From Excoecaria cochinchinensis (Eukaryota > Streptophyta > Magnoliopsida > Malpighiales > Euphorbiaceae), in the NCBI GenBank assembly GCA_947683425.1, contig CANTUQ010000076.1, forward strand, positions 4,836,001-4,900,000: a stretch of 64,000 nucleotides of DNA. The letters run 5' to 3'. The position numbers and the translations under genes are program-made. Positions 34,321-46,723 of this stretch are shown piece after piece. The notes beneath the pieces are model-generated. The model saw nothing but the letters and a program-made list of their open reading frames with translations, made no database searches and was not told where the DNA came from. Each line of letters begins with the position of its first letter. Within the stretch, counting starts at the first letter, position 1.

Positions 34321-34889
34321 AGGAACAAAACAAACTAACAAAGTGTATATACAGTATATATAACAATACAATAATCCAATGGTTCAAAATCAAAGGCATC
34401 AAATCATCTATAAACATATCTCCAAATTCCTTACTTGACATGCATAAATATATATATACAATACCAGCAATCAAGTATTCAATTCATAATTCTCATCATT
34501 CTAAGTATACAGATTCAAAGTGCGATTTAAAGCTATGTAAGAATTCATGTGCACTATATACTTGTAATCATGTTAACAATTCATCTCATCTTATGCAACA
34601 CAATTAAACTCATAGCCTGACTAGCCTAAAATAATGCATATACAATATTTACAACAACACTACGATCTCATCCCAACCATAAACATATATTACAAGTAAT
34701 TAACTATTAAAATATAAATTAAATCTACATATTTCTCACCGTTCCAAATACATATATATATACTCAAGGTATATAAACACAAAGTTATACTATATTTCAT
34801 ATACAACATATACCTTTAATCTTGTCAATAAACATCTCAACATATATATCACATATAAACATGTAGCCTGATTAATCCGAAATACTCTC

Positions 34890-35108
34890 TAGAAGTGGAT
34901 ACGGTCATTTGGATACTGATTGAACACAGTATCCCAAGCATATAGAGACATGAGTCTCAAACATGTATTTTCCATATAGAGACCGGAGTCTCGCTTTATT
35001 TTCATATAGACCAAACATGGTCGAAACAAGGATCCAAATGGACCCGCATATATCGTTTTATCATATAGCAGCTGCACACACACTCTGACCTAAGTAAGCG
35101 CTTACTTA
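34890..35108 (-). repeat. N4 hairpin cassette with 18-bp palindrome (3' LTR copy)
   Basis: Inverted repeats GAGACATGAGTCTC, GAGACCGGAGTCTC and GACCAAACATGGTC spaced by CATATA, then TAGCAGCTGC and the perfect palindrome TAAGTAAGCGCTTACTTA (35091-35108), followed by TCCACTACTATGAC. Confidence 0.7.
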
Positions 35109-35562
35109 TCCACTACTATGACTATTCAGGCTTACAACTCAACTCAACAATTCAAGCACCAATATCAATATGAATATTGAAGATAATACTAATTTATGGT
35201 CCATGTATACAGGTATACAAATCACATTTAAAACAAGTAACTATAAATATTAAAACAACTAAATGCAAATACATATTTCACGTATACATGTGTCTAGATC
35301 AAATTCAGAAACATTTAAACATATAAATATTAACTACAGGAGGTAATAAGAACAAATAGCTCATATTGAAAAAGTCCCTGTTAAATAAACTATAAACATG
35401 TAAATCATGTATATTAATTATTAATCATGTATATAAAACCCAATATTAAGCAATTATTAAAGCACAATACAGATTTTAAATCAAATATTTGTCATGTAGT
35501 GCAAAAATCCTTAAAACTGTAGTTAAAACTTTAGTTTTTATAAAATAGGGCAGCAGGGAAGG

Positions 35563-35866
35563 CCGGTCACGCCGTGGCCATTCATCACGTCGCGTGACGC
35601 AGGCTTCACGCGAGCGCCAGGCAGAGGAGCAAGGCAGTCACGGCGTGACCATCAGTTACGTCTCGTGACGCCTGTGAGAGGAGAGGGAGAAGTCACGAGA
35701 TCCCGTCCCGTGACACGCAGAAAAGTGAAGCAGGTCACGGCGTGATGCAGCATCACGTCTCGTGACCCTCTTCAGAGAATAGATCACGGCGTGATGCTGT
35801 GTCGCGTCACGTGACCTTCAATAGAGAAGGGGGTCACGGCGTGATGCAGCATCACGTCTCGTGACC
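35563..35866 (-). repeat. N4 palindromic CpG-rich array (3' LTR copy)
   Basis: Nested inverted repeats: outer arms GGTCACG/CGTGACC around inner GTGATGC-A-GCATCAC. Variants have CACGTCTCGTGAC and CACGTCGCGTGAC. About six units. Confidence 0.85.
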
Positions 35867-36939
35867 TTCTTCTCACACTTCTTCTTCTTCTCCACTCAGA
35901 ATCTCAGAATTTCCAGAAAATGTTGAAAACCAGAAATCGCAAAAACAGAGTACAACCAAAGATAAAAACCCCACTTTGTCTAAAAAAAATTTTCATACAA
36001 TAATGTTTCGAATACATACCTTCAAGTCTCCAGAGCACATTCACAGCAATTAGAATACCAGTATCACATTTTTACAACTAACACAGAAGCAATGCCAGAA
36101 CATTAACTTTCCAGGAAATCCATATTCAATCTCATGCATATTCAACTCATGGCATGTTCCTATCATTCTTTTTCTACTGAAATTATATCAACAACATTAC
36201 GTACCTCTAGCATTTCCATATACAAACACACACATAAACACATTAATACAAAAACTGGAAACAGGACCCAAAATGGGAAAAACAGACACACTCCCAAACC
36301 TAAAATGAAGTCCCCAAAAACGCCCACTGTATCCTTCTTCAAACCACAATCTTATCTTTCCCTTTATCTTTCTTTTTATCCTCAGAGGCTTGCAAACAAG
36401 TAAAACCACAATAAAAATCCAATAACATAATCTCTAAAACCCAAAGGAGAAACAACCAACAGAACCCAGAAACTACTGCCACATACCTTCTGAAGTTACT
36501 AACACATCCAGACTCAAGCTTCACAACAGGTAGAACACACATGCAAATGGAAGGAACAGCAAATGGAGAGGGAAAGAATGGCTACCGTGAGAGAGAAAGC
36601 AAAAGAGAAGAAAAACTCACGTCTATAGTTTCCAGGAAATTAAAAACATACAGACTTCTCTTTTCCCTCACCCACGTGCACACACTCACCTCAACCACTT
36701 GGCACACATGCACAGTCCACCTAAACCCAATTACAAACAGCTCCTCATAACTTCTCATAGGTCCTCACAAATTACTTTTAACTCACTAATAAAAATCTGC
36801 TATTTAAATCTTTTATTTCCTTGCAATTAAATCCTCTTTCATTTATAAATTACTCAATTGTCCTTAAATATCCATTTAAAATTTCTAATTTCCAAATAAA
36901 ATTGCCAATTTCCGATTAGGCCACTTGTGGGGTGTGACA

Positions 36940-37541
36940 ACTCTCTCCCCCTTAAGAAAATTTCGTCCTCGAAATTTCCTCGCTTATCACTTGTAGGTAA
37001 ATCTTTAAACAAATCTCTGAATCGCTATCACTTATACCATACAACTATCAAATCATGTACACTCCACACTTTCCTTAACACACTACACTCTAATCCATAT
37101 ACCTCTTCTAATCATCAAGTACTCGATGTATATCCTGTCAGCTTCTTTCAGTGAAGTGCATACAATGATGCGGTTTACATACAAATGAGGGATGCGGATG
37201 AAATGATCATGTAATGATTTATGTATGCGAGATGATGCGAAAATGCAATGTAAGTTATTATAATGTACTTTTCCCATCCCCATGTTTCACTATGCTTATG
37301 TGCACATGCTTTCAAGAAGATAGCTGACAGGAATACAGAGTGTCACCTCGAACTCTTATCAATTCACATCTACTACTGCCTCGTCTTTACTCTCACGCGA
37401 GTCGGACTCCATCTATACTTTACACAAACGACATCTGCATTAGGCCACTATACAAAACTGACTCTCATGTATAGACTTGACTCACACCAAAACAATCACA
37501 ACATAACCCAGAACCACCAAACCTGGGCTCTGATACCAAGC
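36940..37541 (-). other. N4 internal region: PPT, gag remnant, PBS
   Basis: PPT AAGGGGGAGAGAGT (minus, 36940-36953) follows the AATTTCGAGGACGAAATTT block. A gag-like start at 37412 on the minus strand opens MESDSRESKDEAVVDVN and stops at once. The PBS TGGTATCAGAGC (minus, 37527-37538) is complementary to initiator tRNA-Met, three bases from the LTR. Nothing else coding is visible. Confidence 0.75.
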
Positions 37542-40500
37542 TGTAACACCCCGCCATCCCCGTTGGAAGGATACCGGAGTGCCACGCGGGCAAACACATA
37601 TAACAAATCCATATTCACATATATAAATAAAACCAAATGAGATTTAAAGAAACCTTTAATCATGTAATAGTAATTCCTTTTTACATATAACATATATCCG
37701 TACTGTTTTACAAAATGAGGCTTGTAATCGAATACAAATACAAAAATAATATCTGTTCCTTTACAAAAGATTACTTTGCTATACACAAGCCATATACACA
37801 AAAATTACAGCGGAAGACTTCAAATAACTTCATTTTAAAAGATTCCTAGTGGCCGACCCGCAGATATCCGACTCCAAATCCAGACTCGCCACCTGCACGG
37901 GAAAAGAGCCCGTGCTAAGCGATAACGCTTAGTGGGGAGGAACAAAACAAACTAACAAAGTGTATATACAGTATATATAACAATACAATAATCCAATGGT
38001 TCAAAATCAAAGGCATCAAATCATCTATAAACATATCTCCAAATTCCTTACTTGACATGCATAAATATATATATACAATACCAGCAATCAAGTATTCAAT
38101 TCATAATTCTCATCATTCTAAGTATACAGATTCAAAGTGCGATTTAAAGCTATGTAAGAATTCATGTGCACTATATACTTGTAATCATGTTAACAATTCA
38201 TCTCATCTTATGCAACACAATTAAACTCATAGCCTGACTAGCCTAAAATAATGCATATACAATATTTACAACAACACTACGATCTCATCCCAACCATAAA
38301 CATATATTACAAGTAATTAACTAATAAAATATAAATTAAATCTACATATTTCTCACCGTTCCAAATACATATATATATACTCAAGGTATATAAACACAAA
38401 GTTATACTATATTTCATATACAACATATACCTTTAATCTTGTCAATAAACATCTCAACATATATATCACATATAAACATGTAGCCTGATTAATCCGAAAT
38501 ACTCTCTAGAAGTGGATACGGTCATTTGGATACTGATTGAACACAGTATCCCAAGCATATAGAGACATGAGTCTCAAACATGTATTTTCCATATAGAGAC
38601 CGGAGTCTCACTTTATTTTCATATAGACCAAACATGGTCGAAACAAGGATCCAAATGGACCCGCATATATCGTTTTATCATATAGCAGCTGCACACACAC
38701 TCTGACCTAAGTAAGCGCTTACTTATCCACTACTATGACTATTCAGGCTTACAACTCAACTCAACAATTCAAGCACCAATATCAATATGAATATTGAAGA
38801 TAATACTAATTTATGGTTCATGTATACAGGTATACAGATCACATTTAAAACAAGTAACTATAAATATTAAAACAACTAAATGCAAATACATATTTCACGT
38901 ATACATGTGTCTAGATCAAATTCAGAAACATTTAAACATATAAATATTAACTACAGGAGGTAATAAGAACAAATAGCTCATATTGAAAAAGTCCCTGTTA
39001 AATAAACTATAAACATGTAAATCATGTATATTAATTATTAATCATGTATACAAAACCCAATATTAAGCAATTATTAAAGCACAATACAGATTTTAAATCA
39101 AATATTTGTCATGTAGTGCAAAAATCCTTAAAACTGTAGTTAAAACTTTAGTTTTTATAAAACAGGGCAGCAGGGAAGGCCGGTCACGCCGTGACCATTC
39201 ATCACGTCGCGTGACGCAGGCTTCACGCGAGCGCCAGGCAGAGGAGCAAGGCAGTCACGGCGTGACCATCAGTCACGTCTCGTGACGCCTGTGAGAGGAG
39301 AGGGAGAAGTCACGAGATCCCGTCCCGTGACACGCAGAAAAGTGAAGCAGGTCACGGCGTGATGCAGCATCACGTCTCGTGACCCTCTTCAGAGAAGAGA
39401 TCACGGCGTGAAGCTGTGTCGCGTCACGTGACCTTCAACAGAGAAGGGGGTCACGTCGTGATGCAGCATCACGTCTCGTGACCTTCTTCTCACACTTCTT
39501 CTTCTTCTCCACTCAGAATCTCAGAATTTCCAGAAAATGTTGAAAACCAGAAATCGCAAAAACAGAGTACAACCAAAGATAAAAACCCCACTTTGTCTAA
39601 AAAAAATTTTCATACAATAATGTTTCGAATACATACCTTCAAGTCTCCAGAGCACATTCACAGCAATTAGAATACCAGTATCACATTTTTACAACTAACA
39701 CAGAAGCAATGCTAGAACATTAACTTTCCAGGAAATCCATATTCAATCTCATGCATATTCAACTCATGGCATGTTCCTATCATTCTTTTTCTACTGAAAT
39801 TATATCAACAACATTACGTACCTCTAGCATTTCCATATACAAACACACACATAAACACATTAATACAAAAACTGGAAACAGGACCCAAAATGGGAAAAAC
39901 AGACACACTCCCAAACCTGAAATGAAGTCCCCAAAAACGCCCACTGTATCCTTCTTCAAACCACAATCTTATCTTTCCCTTTATCTTTCTTTTTATCCTC
40001 AGAGGCTTGCAAACAAGTAAAACCACAATAAAAATCCAATAACAGAATCTCTAAAACCCAAAGGAGAAACAACCAACAGAACCCAGAAACTACTGCCACA
40101 TACCTTCTGAAGTTACTAACACATCCAGACTCAAGCTTCACAACAGGTAGAACACACATGCAAATGGAAGGAACAGCAAATGGAGAGGGAAAGAATGGCT
40201 ACCGTGAGAGAGAAAGCAAAAGAGAAGAAAAACTCACGTCTATAGTTTCCAGGAAATTAAAAACATACAGACTTCTCTTTTCCCTCACCCACGTGCACAC
40301 ACTCACCTCAACCACTTGGAACACATGCACAGTCCACCTAAACCCAATTACAAACAGCTCCTCATAACTTCTCACAGGTCCTCACAAATTACTTTTAACT
40401 CACTAATAAAAATCTGCTATTTAAATCTTTTATTTCCTTGCAATTAAATCCTCTTTCATTTATAAATTACTCAATTGTCCTTAAATATCCATTTAAAATT

Positions 40501-40556
40501 TCTAATTTCCAAATAAAATTGCCAATTTCCGATTAGGCCACTTGTGGGGTGTGACA
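37542..40556 (-). repeat. N4 5' LTR
   Basis: Second 3015-bp copy. AAGCG box at 37889-37937; hairpin cassette at 38507-38725 with TAAGTAAGCGCTTACTTA at 38708-38725; palindromic array at 39180-39483. Confidence 0.9.
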
Positions 40557-40973
40557 CACTCCTGCGTGAGTTTCCTCCATCACCCTCCGGACTTCTTTCT
40601 CATTCAAACATCTCAATTGAATGCCATCGGCCTGCCTTTTATACAACAGCCCATCTATGCATATGAACTGAGTGGACAGCTTGCGAATTAACCTCCGGTC
40701 CTTCTCCATAGCTTCCTCTAGAAAAGCTGCATTCTCTAGATAGTTCATAATATCATGGTACCATGGCCTCCCATCTGCTACCTCGACTTCCGCTACTGAC
40801 TGTGATTGGAAACTGGGCCTATCTGAGATAGAAATCAATACGAGTCTCATAATCACTCCTTCCGGATTGTCCCATGTTGACACCAAAGTAGCGAGGGCAT
40901 CAGCTAATTGATTCTCCTCTCTTCGAATAAAAAAAAATGTGCATACCTCAAATTGGCTACTTAGACATTTCAA
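40557..40973 (-). pseudogene. T3 second RNase H end and integrase N-terminus
   Basis: In frame with 40977-42692 after a TAG (40974-40976, probably from CAG, giving a QHLKCLSSQFE context). It encodes the end of the second RNase H (FIRREENQLADALATL), a linker, then the integrase N-terminal region (IDGLLYKR, RRVMEETHAGVC) with the first His of HHCC. N4 follows. Confidence 0.8.
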
Positions 40974-40976
40974 ATG

Positions 40977-42692
40977 CTAGATGTAGGGCATCAATCTTTC
41001 TTCTTTAACTGCCCATTCACCTCGGATCTGGTTGATTACGAGGGAAGAGTCCCCGAACACCTCAACAGTCTTCGTCCCCAAGGCTAACAAAGCTTCCAAT
41101 CCAAAAATACATGCTTCGTATTCAGCCTCGTTGTTGGTAGCTTTAAACCTTAGTTTTCTGGCCAAAGGGAGCTTCTTATTTTCCGGGGTCGTCAAGATAA
41201 CTCCTACTCCCACTCCTTTGCGGTTCACGGCCCCATTAAAATGCAATTGCCATCCCTGAATCGTAATAGCTGTTATATCCTCATCTAGGAAATTGAATTC
41301 GTAGGTGCCTCCTTGAATCAGGTGCTCGGCTAGGAACTCAGCCACTGCTCGCCCCTTCATAGTTTTCCTAGTGACATATTCCACATCAAATTCCTGCAGC
41401 AACAATAACCATATGCCCATCTTTCCTAGCAAGGATGGTGCTTCCTGTAAATACCTCAAAGGATTCTGCTTTGCTACTGCCTGCACCTTGTATGAGTGGA
41501 AGTAATGCCTTAACTTCTTTGAAGCCCAGATAACGGCAAGACAAATCTTTTCTACCTCGGCATACTTGATTTCATACTCCAAGAACTTCTTGCTGAGATA
41601 GTAAATGGCAAACTCTATCCCAAATTCATCCTCTTGGGCCATCATAGTGCCCACAGAGCTGTCTTCTATGGCCAAGTAAAGAATCAAAGGCTTATTTGGC
41701 TGCGGCGGCCACAACACAGGTGGATGCAACAGGTATTCTCGAATGGCGTCAAAAGCCTTTTGACAATCCTCATTCCACACCACTGGTTGATTTTTCCTTA
41801 GAAGCTTGAAAATCGGTTCACAGATTGAAGTCAGTTTGGCAATGAACCTGCTGACATATTGCAACTTGCCCAGGAAGCTTCTCACGTCCTTTTCCTTCTG
41901 AGGCACCGGCATCTCCCTGATAGCTTTAACCTTGTTCGGGTCAATTTCGATACCTCGCTGACTGACCACATGCCCTAATAACTTCCCTGAGGTCACCCCG
42001 AAAATACATTTCTTCGGATTCAGTCGCAAGTCATACTTCTCTATTCTCGTAAAGAACTTCTCCAATGCTTCGAAATGACCCTCTCTGGTGGTAGACTTAA
42101 TCATCATGTCGTCTACGTACACTTCCACCTCCTTATGGATCAAGTCACTCAAAATCTTTGTCGCCATTCTCTGGTATGTAGCCCCTGCATTCTTCAGACC
42201 AAAAGGAATCACCCGATAGGCATACGTCCCCCATTCAGTAATGAAAGCCGTTTTGATTCTGTCGATTATTTTATTTAGAATCTGATTATATCCCGCATAG
42301 CCATCCACGAAGCTGTACATTGCACAGGCAGCGGCACTGTCTATTAGCACGTCTATGTGCGGCAGCAGGAAATCATCCTTTGGACAGGCTTTATTCAAAT
42401 CTCGGTAGTTAACGCATACTCTTACTTTCCCATTCTTCTTGGCCACGGGGACTACATTAGCTAACCATGTGGGATATTGGACCTCTACCAAGAACTTGGC
42501 TTCAATCTGCTGCCGGATTTCCTCTTTTACCTTATCCGCCCACTCTGGTCTGAGCCTTCTCAGTTTCTGTTTCATAGGCTTATAACCCCGGATATGTAGG
42601 GATAGCATGCTCTGCAACATTTCGATCGACGCCCGGTATATCTTCATAGGTCCAGGCAAAGACTTTTTCATGTTTTTTGAGCATTCTCTCAA
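40977..42692 (-). pseudogene. T3 reverse transcriptase with two RNase H domains
   Basis: A 571-codon open segment of pol. RT: KQKLRRLRPEWADKVKEEI, VVPVAKKNGKVRVCVNYRDLN, first Asp in FVDGYAGYNQI (about residue 130), catalytic YVDD (about 192-195), then the FLGKLQYVSRFI thumb region. Gypsy RNase H at about 335-420. A second, archaeal-type RNase H at about 482-570 (WQLHFNGAVNRKG, NNEAEYEAC, VFGDSSLVINQI), diagnostic of the Tat lineage. The first catalytic Asp of this second domain is Asn (residue 486). The true RT start is upstream in another frame: a one-base shift near 42590 joins it to 42580-43335. The segment ends at a TAG. Confidence 0.9.
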
Positions 42693-43350
42693 ATTTTTTC
42701 CTTTCCTCAGTAGTTATATCCGATGCTATCAAAATTTCTTTCGGGTTTTCCGAGGTTCCAAGATTAAAAGGAGTTGCATTAGAGGAATTAATATCAAATA
42801 TGAATGCAGTGTGATCATGATCATGCGTATGGAAATTATCAGAAACATCACATAAGTAAGTGAAATCATTCATATCATTAATGAAATTATAATTGTCATT
42901 TACATCACTAAATAGTTCAGGAACGAAAAGACATTTTAAGCTAGTCTCCTCCTCCGCTCCTGCTATCCTTGCTTCAGCATTTGTGGACGATTCCGCGTCA
43001 TCCTCTTGAGCTACTTTCTCTAACTTCTCCTTCCCCTTAATATGAGTGCTTAGCATGGCTTCATTTACCACTTCCTCAGGCTCTTGTCCGTCCCAAACAA
43101 TCCGATTGGTTAAGACTTCTTCATCCCAAAAGTCTCTCACTAGCTTGACCATACCTATCTCCCATTCATATACATCATTGAAAAGCTCAAAGCCCGGCAC
43201 TATTCTAACCCCAGCCCACTGAGGCTCAGCTTCCCCAGCATAGGCACAAACTGATGATGCTGGCACAAAGCTCTCTCGGATGTGAGGGATTTTCTGCATC
43301 ATCTTCTTCTTACTATGCTCTCCTTTGTACCCCAAGCCCTTTTGATCTTT
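42580..43350 (-). pseudogene. T3 pol linker between protease and RT
   Basis: Same frame as gag and protease, following the TAG at 43351-43353. It encodes GLGYKGEHSKKKMMQKIPHI, an acidic low-complexity region, and ends ERMLKKHEKVFAWTYEDIPG, the usual entry into Tat RT, before shifting frame near 42590. There is no catalytic domain; this region is variable in Tat elements. Confidence 0.75.
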
Positions 43351-44499
43351 CTAGCCTCGAGTGGTAATAGCAGACTGCAGCCCTTGTGAGTTTTTACCCA
43401 GACCAGCCCCAGGAAGATAATGCATTTTCCTCATCATGGTCACCACTGGAGGACTATCTCCTGAACCCGATTCTTCTCCTATTACCAACACATGGAAGCC
43501 ACTAAACGACTGATTGGCAATCCCCAGAGCTGACACTTGATTTTCCCTGGCCGCCTTAATGGTTATCACTTCCCCTTCATGTGGGATCTTTATCATCTCG
43601 TGTAGCGTGGATGGTACCCCTCCTAACTTATGGAACCAGGGCCTTCCAATCAAAGCTGAGAAGTTGGCCGGAATAGGTAGGACCACAAATTCTGCTTTCG
43701 TTTCAATAGGTCCAGTTTTGACCAGGGCTTTAAATGTCCCCGAGGCTTGTCTCCTGGAATTATCATAAGCCGTGATAGTTAAGTCCGACTTGCCAAGCAT
43801 ACCCTCATCTAGTCTGTAAGCCTGAAGCGCAACCAAAGGGCATACATTTATAGATGACCCATCATCCACCACAACGCACACAATATGCTTACCATTAACC
43901 TGCGCCTTAATGTAGAGTGGTCGATTATAATTGAGGCCCTCAGCCAGTAAGTCGGCATTGGAATATACTAACCTTTCTCCAGACCCTCCTTTTACAAGAT
44001 CCAGCAACTCTGACGGAGATATAGTAGTAGCCACAGTTGATTCAGTCAAGGCCTCTACTAGCTTTTGTCTGTGAGAGGGGGACTGCCTCAATAAATCCCA
44101 TATAGATATCTGAGTCGTGGTCTTTTTCAACTGTCTGATAATCTGATTATCTTCCATTTCCTTCTCTACTGGGGCTTGCACCGGCTCTTGCGATTTTTTT
44201 ATTTCGGGGACCACCCTACCACTTCTCGTGATAGCCCCTACTTTTCTGCTTTCCTCATCTGACTCCCACAGATCCACAGACATTTGGCCTTCTCCCTCAT
44301 TCTCTTCGCTACTTTCACTAGTAGACCAGCAATCTACTGTCGCTACAGACATCCCTTTATTACTAACCTCAGGGCGAGTGATAGCAACATACTCGTTCTT
44401 GTACAAGTCCTGTAACACGTACCATTCTGGTAAGTTTGACCCGATCATAAAAACGGGTGGCGGAACCGCATTATAGCTAGGCTTCTTCTTTCCTTCCCT
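43351..44499 (-). pseudogene. T3 aspartic protease with G-patch
   Basis: In frame with gag, beyond a TGA at 44500-44502. An acidic linker leads to ISIWDLLRQSPSHRQKL (a conserved helix before Tat proteases), the protease active site VVDDGSSINV (Asp at about residue 195 of the segment) with ALIGRPWFH as flap and C-terminal part, and a G-patch-like LPGAGLGKNSQG near the end. It would mature Gag-Pol. It ends at TAG 43351. These two in-frame stops may be simple mutations or sites of programmed readthrough; I favour mutation because TAG and TGA are common elsewhere in T3. Confidence 0.8.
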
Positions 44500-45891
44500 T
44501 CACTCAGGGTCAGTGATCTGTTTACTGTCAATCAAATCTTGGATCTTATGTCTCAGCGTCATACAGTCATCCATTAAATGCCCGGTAAGCTGATGAAAAG
44601 CATAGTATTCATGTTCTTTGTGTTCCGGCTGACCTTGGCTCCTAGCTGGTCTGGGTGGCATTGGTTGGAGCTTTCCTTCTTTCATCAACTGTTTCAAAAC
44701 CCACGACAACGGCCGGCCCAAATTCGAGAAACGCCTCTGACTCGTCCCAGTCACTGATACTTCTGCTGTCCTCCCGCTCTTATTACTGCTGCTGGAGCCT
44801 ACAGGCTTGCTTGCCCCTGGGTTGCCATAGCCCTTCTTAACATAATTCTCACTATTAGCCCTCTTTGCGAGATATTCTCCCTCAGCTTCTATAGCAATAT
44901 CTTTTAAAGACTCCCAATCTCGTAAGCCTTTCATCTTCAGTCCCTCTCTCAGATAAGGGCTAGCATTTCGAATAAACAGTCGAATCTGGTCTGGGGTATC
45001 CGACTTTCGCTTCATTTCCATTACTCTATTTCTCCAATGAGTGAGGTACTCATGGAAAGATTCCCCCGCCTTTTGCTGCAAAAGTTCCAAGTCTTTTAGA
45101 GTTATCTCCATCCTAGTACTGCAATCGTACTGTCTGAGAAATTCTTCGGTCAACAATTCCCAGTTTTCTTTTGTCCTTCGATCTAAATCGTGATACCAGT
45201 CCATCGCTGGGCCAGTTAAACTCAGGTAAAAGTACTCAACTTTTTGCCTCTTCGTCAGGGTGGTGCCCTTCATTACCAGAGAATATTGCTTTAAATGAGC
45301 AGTGGGGTCTGAAGTACCGTTAAACTTAGAAATGTCGGGCATCTTAAAATTTTGGGGTACCAAGTCGTCACTATCCAGTTCTCTATCCTCGGGATTCATT
45401 CCTCCCCCCATCTTTAGCATTTTTGACATGGCTTCGAACTTTTCTTCCATCTTTTTCCACACTTCGTCTTCCACCCTAAGTGATTTTCCCTTGGCTACAG
45501 TTGGCTCTTCTGGCTCATCCCATGGGTCAACCTCAGATCCAGGGCCCTCTTTATGGTCAACCGAGGCTGGGACTCTTGGCTCTACTACCGGTGGATCAAC
45601 TACTACTAAGGGGTTCAGTCTATTCTCCTCTTTTTTTTCCTGCCCTACAGTTGAGGCACTAGCCTATTATCCTGCTCGTGGTGCCAAAGTGGCAGTAAGA
45701 TTCCCCATCATGGCTATCATTCGGGCCTCGAATTCCTCGATTCTCTTTCCCACTTCCTCGGCAATCATTGCCTCGGTGGTATCGGTCCCTTTCGGCGAGA
45801 TCGATATCTTCGAAGTGGTGTGACTGGCCTCTAAACTATATTCTGAGAAACTCCTCTCTTCTGACAGCTCAAAGTCTGGGTTCCTAATCAA
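44500..45891 (-). pseudogene. T3 gag
   Basis: Frame from 45891 to 44500, interrupted by adjacent TAA and TAG (45664-45669). The N-terminal part is acidic and low complexity. The capsid-like retrotransposon gag domain lies in the 324-codon segment 45474-44500: FKMPDISKFNGTSDPTAHLK, DWYHDLDRRTKENW, LKDLELLQQKAGESFHEYL, DQIRLFIRNA, WESLKDIAIEAEGEYLAKRA. Near the end YYAFHQLTGHLMDDC resembles the Tat CX2HX4HX4C knuckle with Tyr in place of the first Cys. T4 also has YY there, so this may be a family trait. Gag forms the particle. Confidence 0.85.
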
Positions 45892-46705
45892 TCTACCCGT
45901 CGATCCTCTTGTCCACCTAGGAAGATCTATAATTGCTGCACAGACAAAGAGTTAGAATGATGCATGGGCGCGATGGAATGCATGCTCGTGATATGCAACA
46001 TCCACAGAACACATACAAGCAAAATAGGTCACCTCCACCCTTATCACTTGCACACATATGGTCACAGTCTCATTCCTAGGCAGGATTAGCCCATGGGTCA
46101 ACCGGGGACCCAATGGGCGTGCATAATGCATGGCAAAAAAATCCGGCAGCATATCACTCCCCAACTGATGCACAAGCGCATGGGTGATGATCATTACATA
46201 TTTAGACAGTCTAAACATATTGACATGGCCCTACCGGGGCATGAAAGCCTTTGGCTAGGTAACCAAAAAAAACATTTGGACATTAGCAATATGTAAGGAT
46301 CCAAACAACAATCACAGAATTATGGTTCATATTACCTAGGGGAAGTATCTACGGCCACTACATGAGCTTTGGTCACGAGTGGTGTTACTTTAGGGATACC
46401 CAAGCATGGTCCCTGCCGATGGGTCTAGCTCATCCTGAGCGTAATGACCGATCGGGTCAACATTTGATATACCATGATGGTACAAGGCTTGGGTTGGTGA
46501 TTATCCTTAAAACTTCCCTACATTGAGTGAATGTAGGGTCGTGCTTCGGGAATGCACTGGGGTTTAAGAAGGGACCAAACTAACGTATTCTAAGGCTCTA
46601 ATGGGATGTAAATGCAATTTTGGAAGAAAGCAGATTTATAAACTAAAACTTTAAAGTGTAAATGTTAGTCAAGGTATTTTCAATTTGAAGTTGCGAACCA
46701 CTCAT
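45892..46705 (-). other. T3 gag leader
   Basis: Non-coding leader between PBS and gag. A splice-acceptor-like TTTGTCTGTGCAG/CAATT ends at 45936, and T4 has the homologous TTTGTTTTGTAG/GCAC at 59470. Otherwise nothing is recognisable. Confidence 0.5.
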
Positions 46706-46723
46706 CCCTAGTGGAGTCGCCAC
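46706..46723 (-). other. T3 primer binding site
   Basis: The minus strand reads GTGGCGACTCCACTAGGG directly after the LTR end ...GTCACA. TGGCGACTCC-type sites are usual in Tat elements; I do not assign the tRNA with certainty. Confidence 0.6.

Larger units (their letters stand above)
33925..36939 (-). repeat. N4 3' LTR
   Basis: 3015 bp; on the plus strand TGTAACACCCCGCC...GGGGTGTGACA. Contains the AAGCG box (34271-34320), hairpin cassette (34890-35108) and palindromic array (35563-35866). Confidence 0.9.
33925..40556 (-). mobile_element. N4: non-autonomous LTR element without coding capacity
   Basis: Two LTRs of exactly 3015 bp (33925-36939 and 37542-40556) around a 602-bp internal region, minus strand. 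Target duplication is CACGC/CACTC, one mismatch. It splits T3 integrase inside the HHCC domain, between HAGV and CGAH. The internal region keeps a PBS, a PPT and only the first roughly 16 codons of gag. LTR copies are nearly identical, with few differences and mainly C/T-type changes, so the insertion is young. It must move with gag and pol supplied by another element. Confidence 0.9.

Noticed and set aside
34308..34607. Various 60-130 codon ORFs in the N4 and N5 LTRs (also 36134-36403, 37263-37640, 48858-49179, 55709-56029)
   Set aside because: AT-rich, low-complexity, mostly antisense to the element, with no recognisable domain; treated as chance ORFs within LTRs.
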